Made by a program: the position numbers and the translations under genes. Positions 7,505 to 16,416 of a stretch of DNA of 64,000 nt are shown here, one piece after another (position 1 is the stretch's first letter; each line of letters opens with the position of its first letter). The stretch spans positions 98,199 through 162,198 of the forward strand of contig DATGQD010000044.1 in assembly GCA_035304385.1 (NCBI GenBank), given 5' to 3'. The notes under the pieces were generated by a model. The model was not told the origin of the DNA, made no database searches, and worked only from the letters and a program-made list of their open reading frames with translations. The stretch is from ZC4RG29 sp035304385 (GTDB lineage: Bacteria > Bacteroidota > Bacteroidia > Cytophagales > Cyclobacteriaceae).

Positions 7505-9397
7505 CTACAGGGCGCCCGTCTTGATTTGCTCTACTACGGACGGGTCAAGGAGTGTCGACACATCGCCAAGGTTCGAGGTGTCACCTTCGGCGATCTTGCG
7601 AAGGATCCGGCGCATGATCTTTCCGGAGCGTGTTTTGGGCAACCCGGCAACGAATTGAATCTTGTCGGGCTTGGCAATAGGGCCAATGAGTTTGGCCACG
7701 ATCTCCCGGACCTCTGCGCGCAGCTTTTCCTCTTCGTGCGGCTGATCGTAACAGGTAACGAAGGCATATATGCCCTGGCCCTTCACATCGTGCGGGAAAC
7801 CGACGACCGCCGTCTCGCAGACGGCCGAATGCTCGCAAATTGCACTTTCAATTTCCGCCGTGCCCAGGTTGTGGCCGGAGACGATGATAATGTCATCGAC
7901 GCGACCGGTAATCCGGTAAAATCCCTCTTCATCACGCTTGCAGCCGTCTCCCGTGAAATATTTTCCGGGAAACGTTGAAAAGTATGTCTCGCGAAAGCGG
8001 TTGTGATTGCCGTAAATGGTTCGTGCCATGGCCGGCCAGGGGAACCTCATGGCAAGTCTGCCTTCGACGGAGTTTCCCTTCACTTCCAGGCCGCCTTCGT
8101 TCATGATTACGGGTTGAATACCCGGAAGCGGGAATGACGCGTGGGAAGGCTTCATCGGCGTGACATTGGCAATCGGCGAGATCATAAAGCCGCCGGTCTC
8201 GGTCTGCCACCACGTGTCGATCACAGGGCAGCGACTCTTTCCGATATTATCATGATACCATTTCCAGGCCTCCTCGTTAATAGGTTCTCCTACCGTGCCG
8301 ATCACTTCCAATTGCGTGAGGTCATACGCCTCCACCAGGCTAAGTGGCGCGCGTGCCAGTGAACGGATAGCCGTAGGTGCCGTGTAGAAAATGTTGACGC
8401 GATGTTTTTCGCATACATGCCAGAATCTGCCCATATCGGGCCAGGAGGGAACACCCTCGAACATCAGCGTGATCGCGCCTGCCGCCAGGGGGCCGTACAA
8501 TATGTAAGAGTGTCCGGTAATCCAGCCGATGTCCGCCGTACACCAGTACACCTGACCTTCGCGGTATCGAAAAGCCGTCAGAAACGTGTACGTTACATAC
8601 ACCAGGTACCCTCCGCATGTATGCACCATACCTTTAGGCTTGCCGGTGGAACCTGACGTATAGAGAATGAAAAGCATATCCTCCGCGTCCATCTCTTCGG
8701 CCGGGCAGGTTGCCTCCATGCCCTGGATTTCGTCGTGCCACCATACATCCCGACCATCCATCATGCGCACGTCCGAATGAATCCGCTGGTACACAATGCA
8801 CCGGGTAACTTCCGGGCATTTCGCCAGCGCTTCATCCATAATACCTTTCAGGTCGATCGTCTTACCGCCCCGGTAGGAACCGTCGGCGGTGACTACAATC
8901 GTGCAACCGGCGTCAGTGATCCTGTCCACCAGGGAGCGCGAAGAGAATCCGGCAAACACTACCGAATGTACGGCGCCAATGCGTGCGCAGGCCAGCATGG
9001 TATATGCCAGCTCGGGAATCATCGGAAGGTAAATGCAAACCCTATCGCCTTTCTTTACACCGTTTTTCTTCAGCATATTCGCCGTACGGCACACTTCATC
9101 GTGGAGTTGCTGATAGGTAATCCGCAGCGCGGGCCCTTGCGGGTCGTTGGGTTCCCATATTATCGCTGTTTGGTTCGCGCGTGCCGGCAGGTGGCGATCA
9201 ATGCAACTCTCGGTGACATTGAGCTTTCCATCGACAAACCATTTCACTTCGGGTTTGTTGAAATCCCACTCGAGGGTTTTGGTCCACTTCTTCCTCCACA
9301 CAAAATCGTCTGCGATCTCTGACCAGAATGTTTCAGGGTCTTCGATGCTCTTGTTGTAAATGCGTTCGTAGTCTTCGAGAGAATTGATTAGTTCCAT
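7505..9397 (-). CDS. acs: Acetyl-CoA synthetase (acetate-CoA ligase, AMP-forming)
   Basis: Converts acetate, ATP and CoA to acetyl-CoA, AMP and PPi. The 630-residue product opens with the ACAS N-terminal region (FWSEIADDFVWRKKW) and has the AMP-binding P-loop LYTSGSTGKPKG. The DTWWQTETGG substrate-pocket motif and the hinge GRVDDIIIVSGHNLGTAE follow. The C-terminal KTRSGKIMRR contains the lysine that is reversibly acetylated in known Acs enzymes. Length and motif order are normal and the gene looks intact. It is a single gene, convergent with nrdA and divergent from the glycosyltransferase at 9521 across 123 bases. Confidence 0.97.
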   Translation of the reverse strand: MELINSLEDYERIYNKSIEDPETFWSEIADDFVWRKKWTKTLEWDFNKPEVKWFVDGKLNVTESCIDRHLPARANQTAIIWEPNDPQGPALRITYQQLHDEVCRTANMLKKNGVKKGDRVCIYLPMIPELAYTMLACARIGAVHSVVFAGFSSRSLVDRITDAGCTIVVTADGSYRGGKTIDLKGIMDEALAKCPEVTRCIVYQRIHSDVRMMDGRDVWWHDEIQGMEATCPAEEMDAEDMLFILYTSGSTGKPKGMVHTCGGYLVYVTYTFLTAFRYREGQVYWCTADIGWITGHSYILYGPLAAGAITLMFEGVPSWPDMGRFWHVCEKHRVNIFYTAPTAIRSLARAPLSLVEAYDLTQLEVIGTVGEPINEEAWKWYHDNIGKSRCPVIDTWWQTETGGFMISPIANVTPMKPSHASFPLPGIQPVIMNEGGLEVKGNSVEGRLAMRFPWPAMARTIYGNHNRFRETYFSTFPGKYFTGDGCKRDEEGFYRITGRVDDIIIVSGHNLGTAEIESAICEHSAVCETAVVGFPHDVKGQGIYAFVTCYDQPHEEEKLRAEVREIVAKLIGPIAKPDKIQFVAGLPKTRSGKIMRRILRKIAEGDTSNLGDVSTLLDPSVVEQIKTGAL

Positions 9398-9520
9398 AGC
9401 CTGTAAATAGAAAGCGTCACGAATTGACGCTGGCTAATATTCACATCTTTTACAATAATTTCAAATGCGTGCCAACGCACATGGGCCTTTTTTTGTACTT
9501 TTCTTTAGAAGCGGCATTTT

Positions 9521-10366
9521 ATGAGGACGTTAAGTGCATCCATAGTGGCCTACAGAGATTCCGTACCTGTCCTCAAGCGGGCCATATCCAGCTTTCTTGA
9601 AAGCGCACCGAATTCGGTGTTGTACCTCATCGACAACTCACCCACCGATGTGTTACGGCATATTGTCAGCAGCCCGCATGTGGTTTATGTGCATTGCCGA
9701 AAGAATATCGGGTTTGGCGCGGCGCACAACATTGCGTTGCGACACGCGATGCGACAGTCCACTTATCATCTGGTGCTGAATCCCGACGTGTACTTTGATC
9801 CGGAAGTGATTCCGGAGCTACTGGGTTTCATGGATGGCCATCCCGACGTGGGTTTGGTCATGCCGCGGGTACTGAATCCCGACGGCTCGTTGCAGCCCCT
9901 GTGCAGGCTGCTGCCGACGCCATGGACATTGATCGCACGAAACTTTTTTCCGCCTCTCGCCGAGCGGGAAAACTATACATACGAATTGCGCTTCACCGAT
10001 TATCGCCAACTCCTCGATGTGCCCTTCCTTTCGGGATGCTTCATGTTTCTCCGGATGTCAGCGCTTGAGCAAACGGGCCTTTTCGATGAGCGGTACTTCT
10101 TATATGGAGAAGACCTCGACCTGTGCAGACGAATTCATCGCCATACACGCACCGTTTATTACCCCGATGCTGTCATCTATCACGATCGGCAAAAAACAGG
10201 TAATCGCTTTTTTCATAAGGTATTTAATCTGAGCAGATATTTCAGCAAATGGGGATGGCTCTACGATGAAGAAAGACAACAAATCAACGACCGGCTATTG
10301 AACGCACAGATCAACGTGTGCGAATTGGAAAGTGAAAATTTTTCCGAAGGCCGTGTACCCGGATAG
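9521..10366 (+). CDS. GT2 glycosyltransferase (rhamnosyltransferase-like)
   Basis: GT-A-fold transferase expected to move a sugar from a nucleotide-sugar donor to a lipid or glycan acceptor in the cytoplasm. The 281-residue product opens SASIVAYRDSVPVLKRAI. It has the NIGFGAAHNIAL segment, a metal-site-like LNPDVYFDPE, the LSGCFMFLR stretch and the catalytic-site-like GEDLDLCRR. This pattern is typical of the WbbL-type rhamnosyltransferase subgroup, but the donor is not proven. It is the first gene of the accessory biosynthetic locus, 45 bases ahead of the nucleotidyltransferase-fold gene. Confidence 0.85.
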   Translation: MRTLSASIVAYRDSVPVLKRAISSFLESAPNSVLYLIDNSPTDVLRHIVSSPHVVYVHCRKNIGFGAAHNIALRHAMRQSTYHLVLNPDVYFDPEVIPELLGFMDGHPDVGLVMPRVLNPDGSLQPLCRLLPTPWTLIARNFFPPLAERENYTYELRFTDYRQLLDVPFLSGCFMFLRMSALEQTGLFDERYFLYGEDLDLCRRIHRHTRTVYYPDAVIYHDRQKTGNRFFHKVFNLSRYFSKWGWLYDEERQQINDRLLNAQINVCELESENFSEGRVPG

Positions 10367-10411
10367 CCTTTGCCTTGTATTAGGCATTGACAGCATCCAG
10401 CCGTTTAGCGT

Positions 10412-11347
10412 ATGTCCAGAGCCTCACAAAGTGAATTCACACTAGAGCAGTCCATTTTCCGGACATTGCTCTATTTTGATTTGTTTCAATACCCGCTTCG
10501 TTCAGAAGAAGTCTTCAGGTTTCTCGGCACCAATGGCATTGAATTGCGTGACGTCGATCACGCCCTGGATACGCTCACGCGACAGGGGCGCGTGCACCGG
10601 TTCGCCGACCTGTACGGCCTGAGCGCCGACGAACATCCCGCACAACGTCGCCGTCGGGGAAACATCCTGGCGCATCGTATGGCATCCCTGGCGCACCGGC
10701 GTGGACGGTTCATCGGCGCTTTCCCCTTCGTCCGCGCTGTGATGGCTTCCGGAAGTTTTTCTAAAGGCTACATGGATGAAAACAGCGACCTCGACTTCTT
10801 CGTCGTCACCGTGCCGGGCAGACTCTGGATAGCACGCATGCTGATTGCGATCTACAAGCGCGTCTTTCTTCTCAACAATCACAAGTATTGTTGTTGCAAT
10901 TATTTTATTACCGAAGACCATCTGGAGATCGAAGAAAAGAATCTTTTTACCGCCACAGAACTGGCTACCCTGGTTCCTGTCTGTGGCCGTTCCGTTTATC
11001 GGCGGCTGATGCGTGCGAATTCCTGGGTATCCGAATACTTTCCAAACTTCCGTGTTACTGTTCCTGATATACCTGAAGTGCGAAGCAGCCTGATCAAACG
11101 CAGCGTTGAAGTCGCGCTGGCGGGAAAGGCAGGCGAAGCGCTGACGCGTTTTTTTCGAATGCTGACGCTGAAACGATGGCAACGATTATATGCGCGCCAA
11201 TATCCCCTAGCTGATTTTGAATTGGCATTCAAGTCTACAGCATTGGTTTCCAAAAATCACCCGAATCATTTTCAGCGACACATCCTGGAGCGCTATGACG
11301 CGCGTTTGCGGGATTTCTCCGCAACGATGTTAGTAAACGAATCGTAA
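10412..11347 (+). CDS. Nucleotidyltransferase-fold protein with N-terminal winged-helix-like region
   Basis: The 311-residue product contains GSFSKGYMDENSDLDFFVVT (about residues 112-131). This is the GS-x(n)-DxD active-site pattern of the polymerase-beta nucleotidyltransferase superfamily, with both acidic residues present. Residues 1-80 look helical and winged-helix-like (EEVFRFLG, VDHALDTLTRQGRVHR). An unusual CCCC run occurs in NHKYCCCNYFITEDHLEIEEK. The substrate is unknown: it could nucleotidylate a small molecule, protein or RNA. Its place between a glycosyltransferase and a B12-type radical SAM gene (5-base gap to the latter) points to a role in the same pathway. Confidence 0.7.
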   Translation: MSRASQSEFTLEQSIFRTLLYFDLFQYPLRSEEVFRFLGTNGIELRDVDHALDTLTRQGRVHRFADLYGLSADEHPAQRRRRGNILAHRMASLAHRRGRFIGAFPFVRAVMASGSFSKGYMDENSDLDFFVVTVPGRLWIARMLIAIYKRVFLLNNHKYCCCNYFITEDHLEIEEKNLFTATELATLVPVCGRSVYRRLMRANSWVSEYFPNFRVTVPDIPEVRSSLIKRSVEVALAGKAGEALTRFFRMLTLKRWQRLYARQYPLADFELAFKSTALVSKNHPNHFQRHILERYDARLRDFSATMLVNES

Positions 11348-11352
11348 GCAGT

Positions 11353-12813
11353 ATGGCGCGGGTTCTCTTCACACATTCGTACTTCTACAGGCTCGATCCC
11401 AAACAGTGGCGGATGAAACAGCCGTATCCTCCGCTGGCTACTATATTGGCAGCAGCGGTGATTCGCGAACACGGCTTTGACGTCCGCCTGTTCGATACCA
11501 ACCTGCGGAAGAGTACCGACGAACTACGCGGGTCGCTGGAAGCGTTCGCGCCGCAATACCTCGTGTTGTACGACGACGCGTTCAATTACCTTTCAAAGAT
11601 GTGCCTGACCAATATGCGCGACGCTGCACTCGCCATGATTGCTCAGGGCAGGGAGGCAGGGTGTTGTATTATTGTCTCCGGGTCGGACGCCAGCGACCAT
11701 GCCGAAAAATATCTCGCTGCCGGTGCGGACTATGTCATCCACGGCGAAGGAGAAGCAACACTCACCGAACTGTTGCTCGCCGTAGAAGGGAGCTTCGCAA
11801 CGGAAACCATTTCAGGGATAGCCTTCTTGAAAGACAGCAGCGTTCACCGGAATCCATCCCGGCCCGTGATGCGCGACCTCGACGCACTTCCTTTGCCGGC
11901 CTGGGATCTGGTCGACATAGAAAGTTATCGCACAATCTGGCTTCGACACCACGGGTATTTTTCCCTCAATATCGCCACCACCCGCGGATGTCCGTTCAAA
12001 TGCAATTGGTGCGCCAAGCCCATTTACGGGAACCGTTACACCTCGCGGTCGCCCGAACACGTCATCCGCGAAATCCGTTGGCTTCTCGATCGTGCTAAAC
12101 CCGACCACTTCTGGATGTGCGACGATATTTTCGGTCTCAAACCCGGCTGGGTTGAAAAGTTCGCCCGGCTCGTTACGGAAGCGAACCTGAAGTTCCGGTA
12201 CAAGATTCAATCGAGGGCCGACCTCCTGCTGGAACCCCGGACCCTGGAGGGGCTCGCCCGCTCCGGCGCTGAAACCGTTTGGCTGGGTGCGGAATCGGGT
12301 TCACAACGGGTACTCGATTCCATGGAAAAAGGCATCACGATCGATCAGATACACAACGCCACACAACTGCTTCGCCGGTACGGCATCCGGGTGGCCCTCT
12401 TTCTGCAGTTTGGTTATCTCGGCGAAACACAAGAAGATATTGACGCTACCCTCCGGATGGTGCTGGAACTTCTGCCCGATGAGATCGGAATCTCAGTGTC
12501 GTATCCGCTTCCCGGAACCGGCTTTTACGAAAAGGTAAAGCACCACATGCGGGAAAAGCGCAACTGGACGGATTCGGACGACCTGGCTATGATGTTCCGG
12601 GGAACCTTTCACGGGGAATACTACCGCAAACTGCACCAGTATGTACACAGCGTGTACCGCTCACAGCGAGGGTTCCGCGCTTTGAAGAAATTAATCACGG
12701 ATCCTTTGCGTTTTACTGAAAAAGACTTTCGTTCGGGGTTGGGCGCTTTTTATTTCGCCGTCCGCTCGTACACACTTAACAAAAAGCTTAGTAATTTAAA
12801 GCTACCGACCTGA
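11353..12813 (+). CDS. B12-binding-domain radical SAM protein
   Basis: Radical SAM enzyme of the cobalamin-binding subgroup, 486 residues. Residues 1-145 form a Rossmann-like B12-binding-type domain (PPLATILAAAVIREHGFDVR, GADYVIHGEGEATL). The radical SAM cluster motif is CPFKCNWC with C213, C217 and C220, followed by the TIM-barrel segments HFWMCDDIFGLKPGW and ETVWLGAESGSQRVL. Known members catalyse C-methylations, ring formations and rearrangements; which reaction applies here is not evident. The canonical cobalamin DxHxxG motif was not recognised, as is common in this class. It is followed by three methyltransferase genes, which suggests tailoring of one product. Confidence 0.85.
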   Translation: MARVLFTHSYFYRLDPKQWRMKQPYPPLATILAAAVIREHGFDVRLFDTNLRKSTDELRGSLEAFAPQYLVLYDDAFNYLSKMCLTNMRDAALAMIAQGREAGCCIIVSGSDASDHAEKYLAAGADYVIHGEGEATLTELLLAVEGSFATETISGIAFLKDSSVHRNPSRPVMRDLDALPLPAWDLVDIESYRTIWLRHHGYFSLNIATTRGCPFKCNWCAKPIYGNRYTSRSPEHVIREIRWLLDRAKPDHFWMCDDIFGLKPGWVEKFARLVTEANLKFRYKIQSRADLLLEPRTLEGLARSGAETVWLGAESGSQRVLDSMEKGITIDQIHNATQLLRRYGIRVALFLQFGYLGETQEDIDATLRMVLELLPDEIGISVSYPLPGTGFYEKVKHHMREKRNWTDSDDLAMMFRGTFHGEYYRKLHQYVHSVYRSQRGFRALKKLITDPLRFTEKDFRSGLGAFYFAVRSYTLNKKLSNLKLPT

Positions 12814-12856
12814 GCAATCGGCATGAAAAATGTAACAACCACTAGTACAGGAATTT

Positions 12857-13651
12857 ATGGCAGTCCCATTCGACCATATTGCTCCCACCCATAACACCCT
12901 GTTCAAGCACACCGTAATCAGCCAGCTGCAACGCAAGCGGGTTTGGCGATACCTGGAACAGATTACCCCCGAGTTGAACGGCCTCGAGATTCTCGAACTG
13001 ACTTGCGGCACAGGCGAAGATGCAGCGCTCTTCGGCGAGCGTGGCGTGAGCCTGATCGCCACCGATCTCTCGGAAGAGATGCTGAAGATTACGCAACAAA
13101 AAGTGAAGCAGTACTCTTTGCAAAACAAGATCAGTTCCTGTTACATCGACGTAGATACATTTGACGAAACCGTTTTTAACAAAAAATTTGACCTGATCTT
13201 TTCCAATTTCAACGGCATTAACTGCGTCAGTCCGGGTGCGCTGCAAAAGTTATTGCAAAAGATTCCCTCCATACTGGCGCCCGGCGGCCGCCTGGTTGCC
13301 GTGGTCATGCCGAAACGCTGCCTCTGGGAAACATTGCATTTCGCATTTAAACTGAATTTCGCGAAGGCCTTCCGGAGGTGGACGGACAAACCTGTGCTGC
13401 TGGAAGCGGAACAGGGCATCCGCACCTGGTTCTATCAACCTGGCCGCATCGTTCGCTGGGCTGGCGATTCTTTCCGAAAAGTGCGGACGATGCCCGTAGG
13501 GATCACCGTCCCCCCCGGTTTCCTGGATAAATTCTTCAGCCGCCGCAAGCGAACGCTCTTCAAATTGTACTCCCTGGAGAAGAGACTGAGCCGGTTTGCT
13601 GTTCTGGCCGGCTTCTCCGACCATTACATTATCGACCTGCAACTGAAATAA
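12857..13651 (+). CDS. Class I SAM-dependent methyltransferase (paralogue 1)
   Basis: The 264-residue product has the SAM-binding motif ILELTCGTGEDAALF near residue 45 and the acidic motif II ATDLSEEML. A family-specific block reads FSNFNGINCVS, then LAPGGRLVAVVMPKRCLWE. The C-terminal half (RTWFYQPGRIVRWAGDSF) is probably substrate-binding. It is clearly related to the next gene along its whole length, so the pair arose by tandem duplication. The substrate is unknown; an O-, N- or C-methyl transfer on a glycan, lipid or small molecule is possible. Start ATG at 12857, 43 bases after the radical SAM gene. Confidence 0.8.
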   Translation: MAVPFDHIAPTHNTLFKHTVISQLQRKRVWRYLEQITPELNGLEILELTCGTGEDAALFGERGVSLIATDLSEEMLKITQQKVKQYSLQNKISSCYIDVDTFDETVFNKKFDLIFSNFNGINCVSPGALQKLLQKIPSILAPGGRLVAVVMPKRCLWETLHFAFKLNFAKAFRRWTDKPVLLEAEQGIRTWFYQPGRIVRWAGDSFRKVRTMPVGITVPPGFLDKFFSRRKRTLFKLYSLEKRLSRFAVLAGFSDHYIIDLQLK

Positions 13652-13669
13652 TGCCCTCGGCCACCTGAT

Positions 13670-14479
13670 ATGATGGGCGCAGGATCTGCGGAAGCCATTG
13701 AACGCGCGTTCAGCAAGCAATCAGCGGTTTATGACCAGGAGGATGCGCACAATATTATCCTGCGCGATTTGCGCAATCAGGTTTATGACCACGTCGGAAG
13801 ATTCCTCACTCCCGGTAGTCGGATTCTCGAACTCAACGCGGGCACAGGCATAGATGCCACCTACCTTGCACGCGCGGGCCATACCGTTATGGCTACCGAC
13901 GCGTCGCGCGGGATGGTACGTCAGATCGAAAGAAAGATCGCCACGTACAACCCCGGGGAACGCGTTTCCTGTCGCCTTCTTTCGTTTGAACGCCTGGACC
14001 AACTGAGGGGGATCAAATTCAATTACGTGTTTTCAAACTTCGGTGGACTTAATTGCATACCCGACCTTTCGCGTGTGACCCGGCACCTACCCCTCTTGCT
14101 TGAGGCCGGAGCCTGCCTGACCTGGGTCATCATGCCGCCCGTCTGTCCCTGGGAGATTTTGGGCATTTTCAAAGGCAACGGATCAAAGGCATTGCGCCGA
14201 CTACAAAAGAACGGAACGCGCTCCCATCTCGAAGGCGAATACTTCACTACATACTACCACACGCTTGGAGCCATACGATCGGCGTTAGGGCCGTCGTTCC
14301 GTCTGCTTGCACACGAGGGCCTCGCCGCGTTGTCGCCGCCGCCGCACCACGCAGACTTTGCCGTCCGGCACGCGAAGCTGTATGCGTTGCTTCGCCAGGC
14401 GGATCGTGTTGCGCGCCACATCTTTCCGTTCAATCGGTGGGCGGATCACCTCATCGTCACCTTCCGCTATGAACCCTGA
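13670..14479 (+). CDS. Class I SAM-dependent methyltransferase (paralogue 2)
   Basis: The 269-residue product is a tandem paralogue of the preceding gene. Its SAM motif is ILELNAGTGIDATYLA, followed by ATDASRGM, then FSNFGGLNCIPDLSR and WVIMPPVCPWEIL at matching positions. The region EGEYFTTYYHTLGAIRSAL corresponds to the substrate half of paralogue 1. Its own start is ATG-ATG at 13670/13673, 18 bases after the previous stop, and its end overlaps the next gene by 11 bases, so translation is probably coupled. The two copies have diverged in the substrate half, which suggests two methylation positions or substrates. Confidence 0.8.
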   Translation: MMGAGSAEAIERAFSKQSAVYDQEDAHNIILRDLRNQVYDHVGRFLTPGSRILELNAGTGIDATYLARAGHTVMATDASRGMVRQIERKIATYNPGERVSCRLLSFERLDQLRGIKFNYVFSNFGGLNCIPDLSRVTRHLPLLLEAGACLTWVIMPPVCPWEILGIFKGNGSKALRRLQKNGTRSHLEGEYFTTYYHTLGAIRSALGPSFRLLAHEGLAALSPPPHHADFAVRHAKLYALLRQADRVARHIFPFNRWADHLIVTFRYEP

Positions 14480-15269
14480 CAAGGGCGTCGGGTTTCACGC
14501 TTATTTCACCAACCATCCCTCGTTTCGGCATTGGGAGGGCCTGTTTTATCAGTCCGGAACAGCGCAGCAGGATTTCGAACGGGAATATACAGCGCTACGC
14601 ACCACGGAAGGCCGGCTGCTGCCGGATGCCGTAGTAAGAACGTTGCCTAACGTCCCCCGGAAACATACGTTGTATCGCGAATGGATGGTCAGGGCGCGCT
14701 CGTCACGGGCCCTGGCAGGATACCTGAAGAAAGCAAAGCCCGACCGTATTTTGGAGGTCGGATGTGGAAATGGATGGCTCACGAATTTCCTTGCGAGCCA
14801 ACTACGGGCAGACTGTTGCGGTATCGACATTAACGAGATTGAATTAAAGCAGGCGGTCAGGGTTTTCTCAGCCCGGGAGCGACTCACGTTCGTCTACGGT
14901 GATATTGCAACGAAGGCATTTGACGATTTCAAAACCGATGTGATCGTATGTGCCAGCGTGATACAGTACTTTCCGGATATCAGGTTGCTGATAAATCTTT
15001 TGAAACGGCTTTTGCATCCCGGGGGAGAGATCCATATCGTGGACAGTCCCTTGTACCGGGAAAACGACCTGGCGGCAGCAAAGGCGAGGTCGGCAGAGCA
15101 TTTCTCAAAACTGCTACGCCCGGAAATGCTTTCATACTATCACCACCACTCCTGGGAATCGTTGACAAATTGTCGGCATACCATCCTGCATGATCCGCGT
15201 TCATTGATGGGACGGATAAAGCGGTGGTGGGGAATGTCGCCGTTTCCATGGATCGTGATTCAAACATAA
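14469..15269 (+). CDS. Class I SAM-dependent methyltransferase (UbiE/methyltransf_11-like)
   Basis: The 266-residue product starts at ATG 14469 (MNPDKGVGFHAYFTNHPSF), overlapping the previous gene by 11 bases; the frame is open further upstream, but that part lies inside the preceding gene and is arginine-rich shadow sequence. The SAM site is RILEVGCGNGWLTNFLA, with GIDINEIELKQA as motif II and VIVCASVIQYFPD/LLHPGGEIHIVD as later motifs. Residues 1-75 form an N-terminal extension also seen in glycan- or lipid-modifying methyltransferases. It is unrelated in detail to the tandem pair, so it is a third type of methyltransferase within 3 kb. Substrate unknown. Confidence 0.75.
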   Translation: MNPDKGVGFHAYFTNHPSFRHWEGLFYQSGTAQQDFEREYTALRTTEGRLLPDAVVRTLPNVPRKHTLYREWMVRARSSRALAGYLKKAKPDRILEVGCGNGWLTNFLASQLRADCCGIDINEIELKQAVRVFSARERLTFVYGDIATKAFDDFKTDVIVCASVIQYFPDIRLLINLLKRLLHPGGEIHIVDSPLYRENDLAAAKARSAEHFSKLLRPEMLSYYHHHSWESLTNCRHTILHDPRSLMGRIKRWWGMSPFPWIVIQT

Positions 15270-15316
15270 CTTCAGACGCAAGCCCGCGGGTACCCGTGGC
15301 AGCTGTACCCCTTCCC

Positions 15317-16369
15317 ATGAAGCCTCCTATCCAAACACTGATCATAATTACCCCCGGATTTCCAGGGGATGAGAATGACACAACGTGTTTGCCCGCCCAA
15401 CAGCAGTTTGTCAGGACGCTGAACCGCATCTTTCCCGAAATGCGCGTCATTGTCTTTGCGATTCAATATCCATTGCGCCGCAACGAATACAGCTGGTGGG
15501 GTAACCGTGTTATCCCTTTTGACGGGCTCGCCTATTGGAAAGTCCTTCGTCCTTTGTTATGGCAAAGGGTAGGCAACGCAATAGCGCGCGTGTCCAGCAG
15601 GAACACCGCCTTGCTCAGCTTTTGGTTTGCTGACACTGCCCTGATCGGCAAGCGCATCGCGCAACGATACAACCTGCGGCACAGGTGCTGGATTATGGGA
15701 CAAGATGCGCGAAAAAAGAATCCCTACGCGCGATGGGTGAACATTGACGAACGGGATCTTATAGCCTTGTCGGATTCGCTGGCGGAAGCCTTTTTCCGCA
15801 ATCACGGCAAACAGCCGGGGCGGGTTATCCCCCTGGGCATAGACACCACCTCGTTCGGGTTCAACCCGGCCCAGGGACGTCCCATACACCTGCTGGGCGT
15901 CGGATCCCTGATACAACTGAAACAATACGATGTATTCGTCGATGTAGTGGCGGCCCTAAAGGCGATCCATCCCACCATACGCGCCGTCTTGTGCGGCAAA
16001 GGACCTGAGGAATCCAGGATCCGGAAAAAGATTCGTGAGCTTAATCTGGAGGAGCATATTGTCCTTGCCGGGGAGGTATCACACAACACTGTACTTTCGA
16101 TGATGCAACAGTCACGGATTCTATTACATCCCTCCTCTTATGAAGGATACAGTTCGGCATGCCTTGAAGCGCTGTATGCCGGCTGCCATGTGATCAGTTT
16201 TACGCGCGCGGAAAATCGTGGGATCGATCACTGGCATATAGTATCCACCATTGAAGAAATGAACGCCAGGGCATCAGCGTTGCTGGAAGAGAACGATTTC
16301 ACGCCGGTTCTGGTCCACACTATGGAGAAGAGCGCCTGGGAAATTATCAAAGAATTTATGAATGAGTAG
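15317..16369 (+). CDS. GT4 family glycosyltransferase
   Basis: Retaining GT-B glycosyltransferase, about 350 residues from ATG 15317 (MKPPIQTLIIITPGFPG). Upstream in-frame starts at 15224 and 15248 exist but overlap the previous gene and add non-conserved residues. The donor-binding half contains HLLGVGSLIQLKQYDVFVDV, AVLCGKGPEESRIRKK and the EX7E-type motif HPSSYEGYSSACLEALYAGC. These are characteristic of the GT4 (glycos_transf_1) family. The acceptor and donor sugars are not predictable. It ends the first co-directional run of the locus, and the next gene is inverted. Confidence 0.82.
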   Translation: MKPPIQTLIIITPGFPGDENDTTCLPAQQQFVRTLNRIFPEMRVIVFAIQYPLRRNEYSWWGNRVIPFDGLAYWKVLRPLLWQRVGNAIARVSSRNTALLSFWFADTALIGKRIAQRYNLRHRCWIMGQDARKKNPYARWVNIDERDLIALSDSLAEAFFRNHGKQPGRVIPLGIDTTSFGFNPAQGRPIHLLGVGSLIQLKQYDVFVDVVAALKAIHPTIRAVLCGKGPEESRIRKKIRELNLEEHIVLAGEVSHNTVLSMMQQSRILLHPSSYEGYSSACLEALYAGCHVISFTRAENRGIDHWHIVSTIEEMNARASALLEENDFTPVLVHTMEKSAWEIIKEFMNE

Positions 16370-16416
16370 TGGGCGTCGTCCGCATGCAACGGCAACAATC
16401 AGCCGTTCAAATCCTC

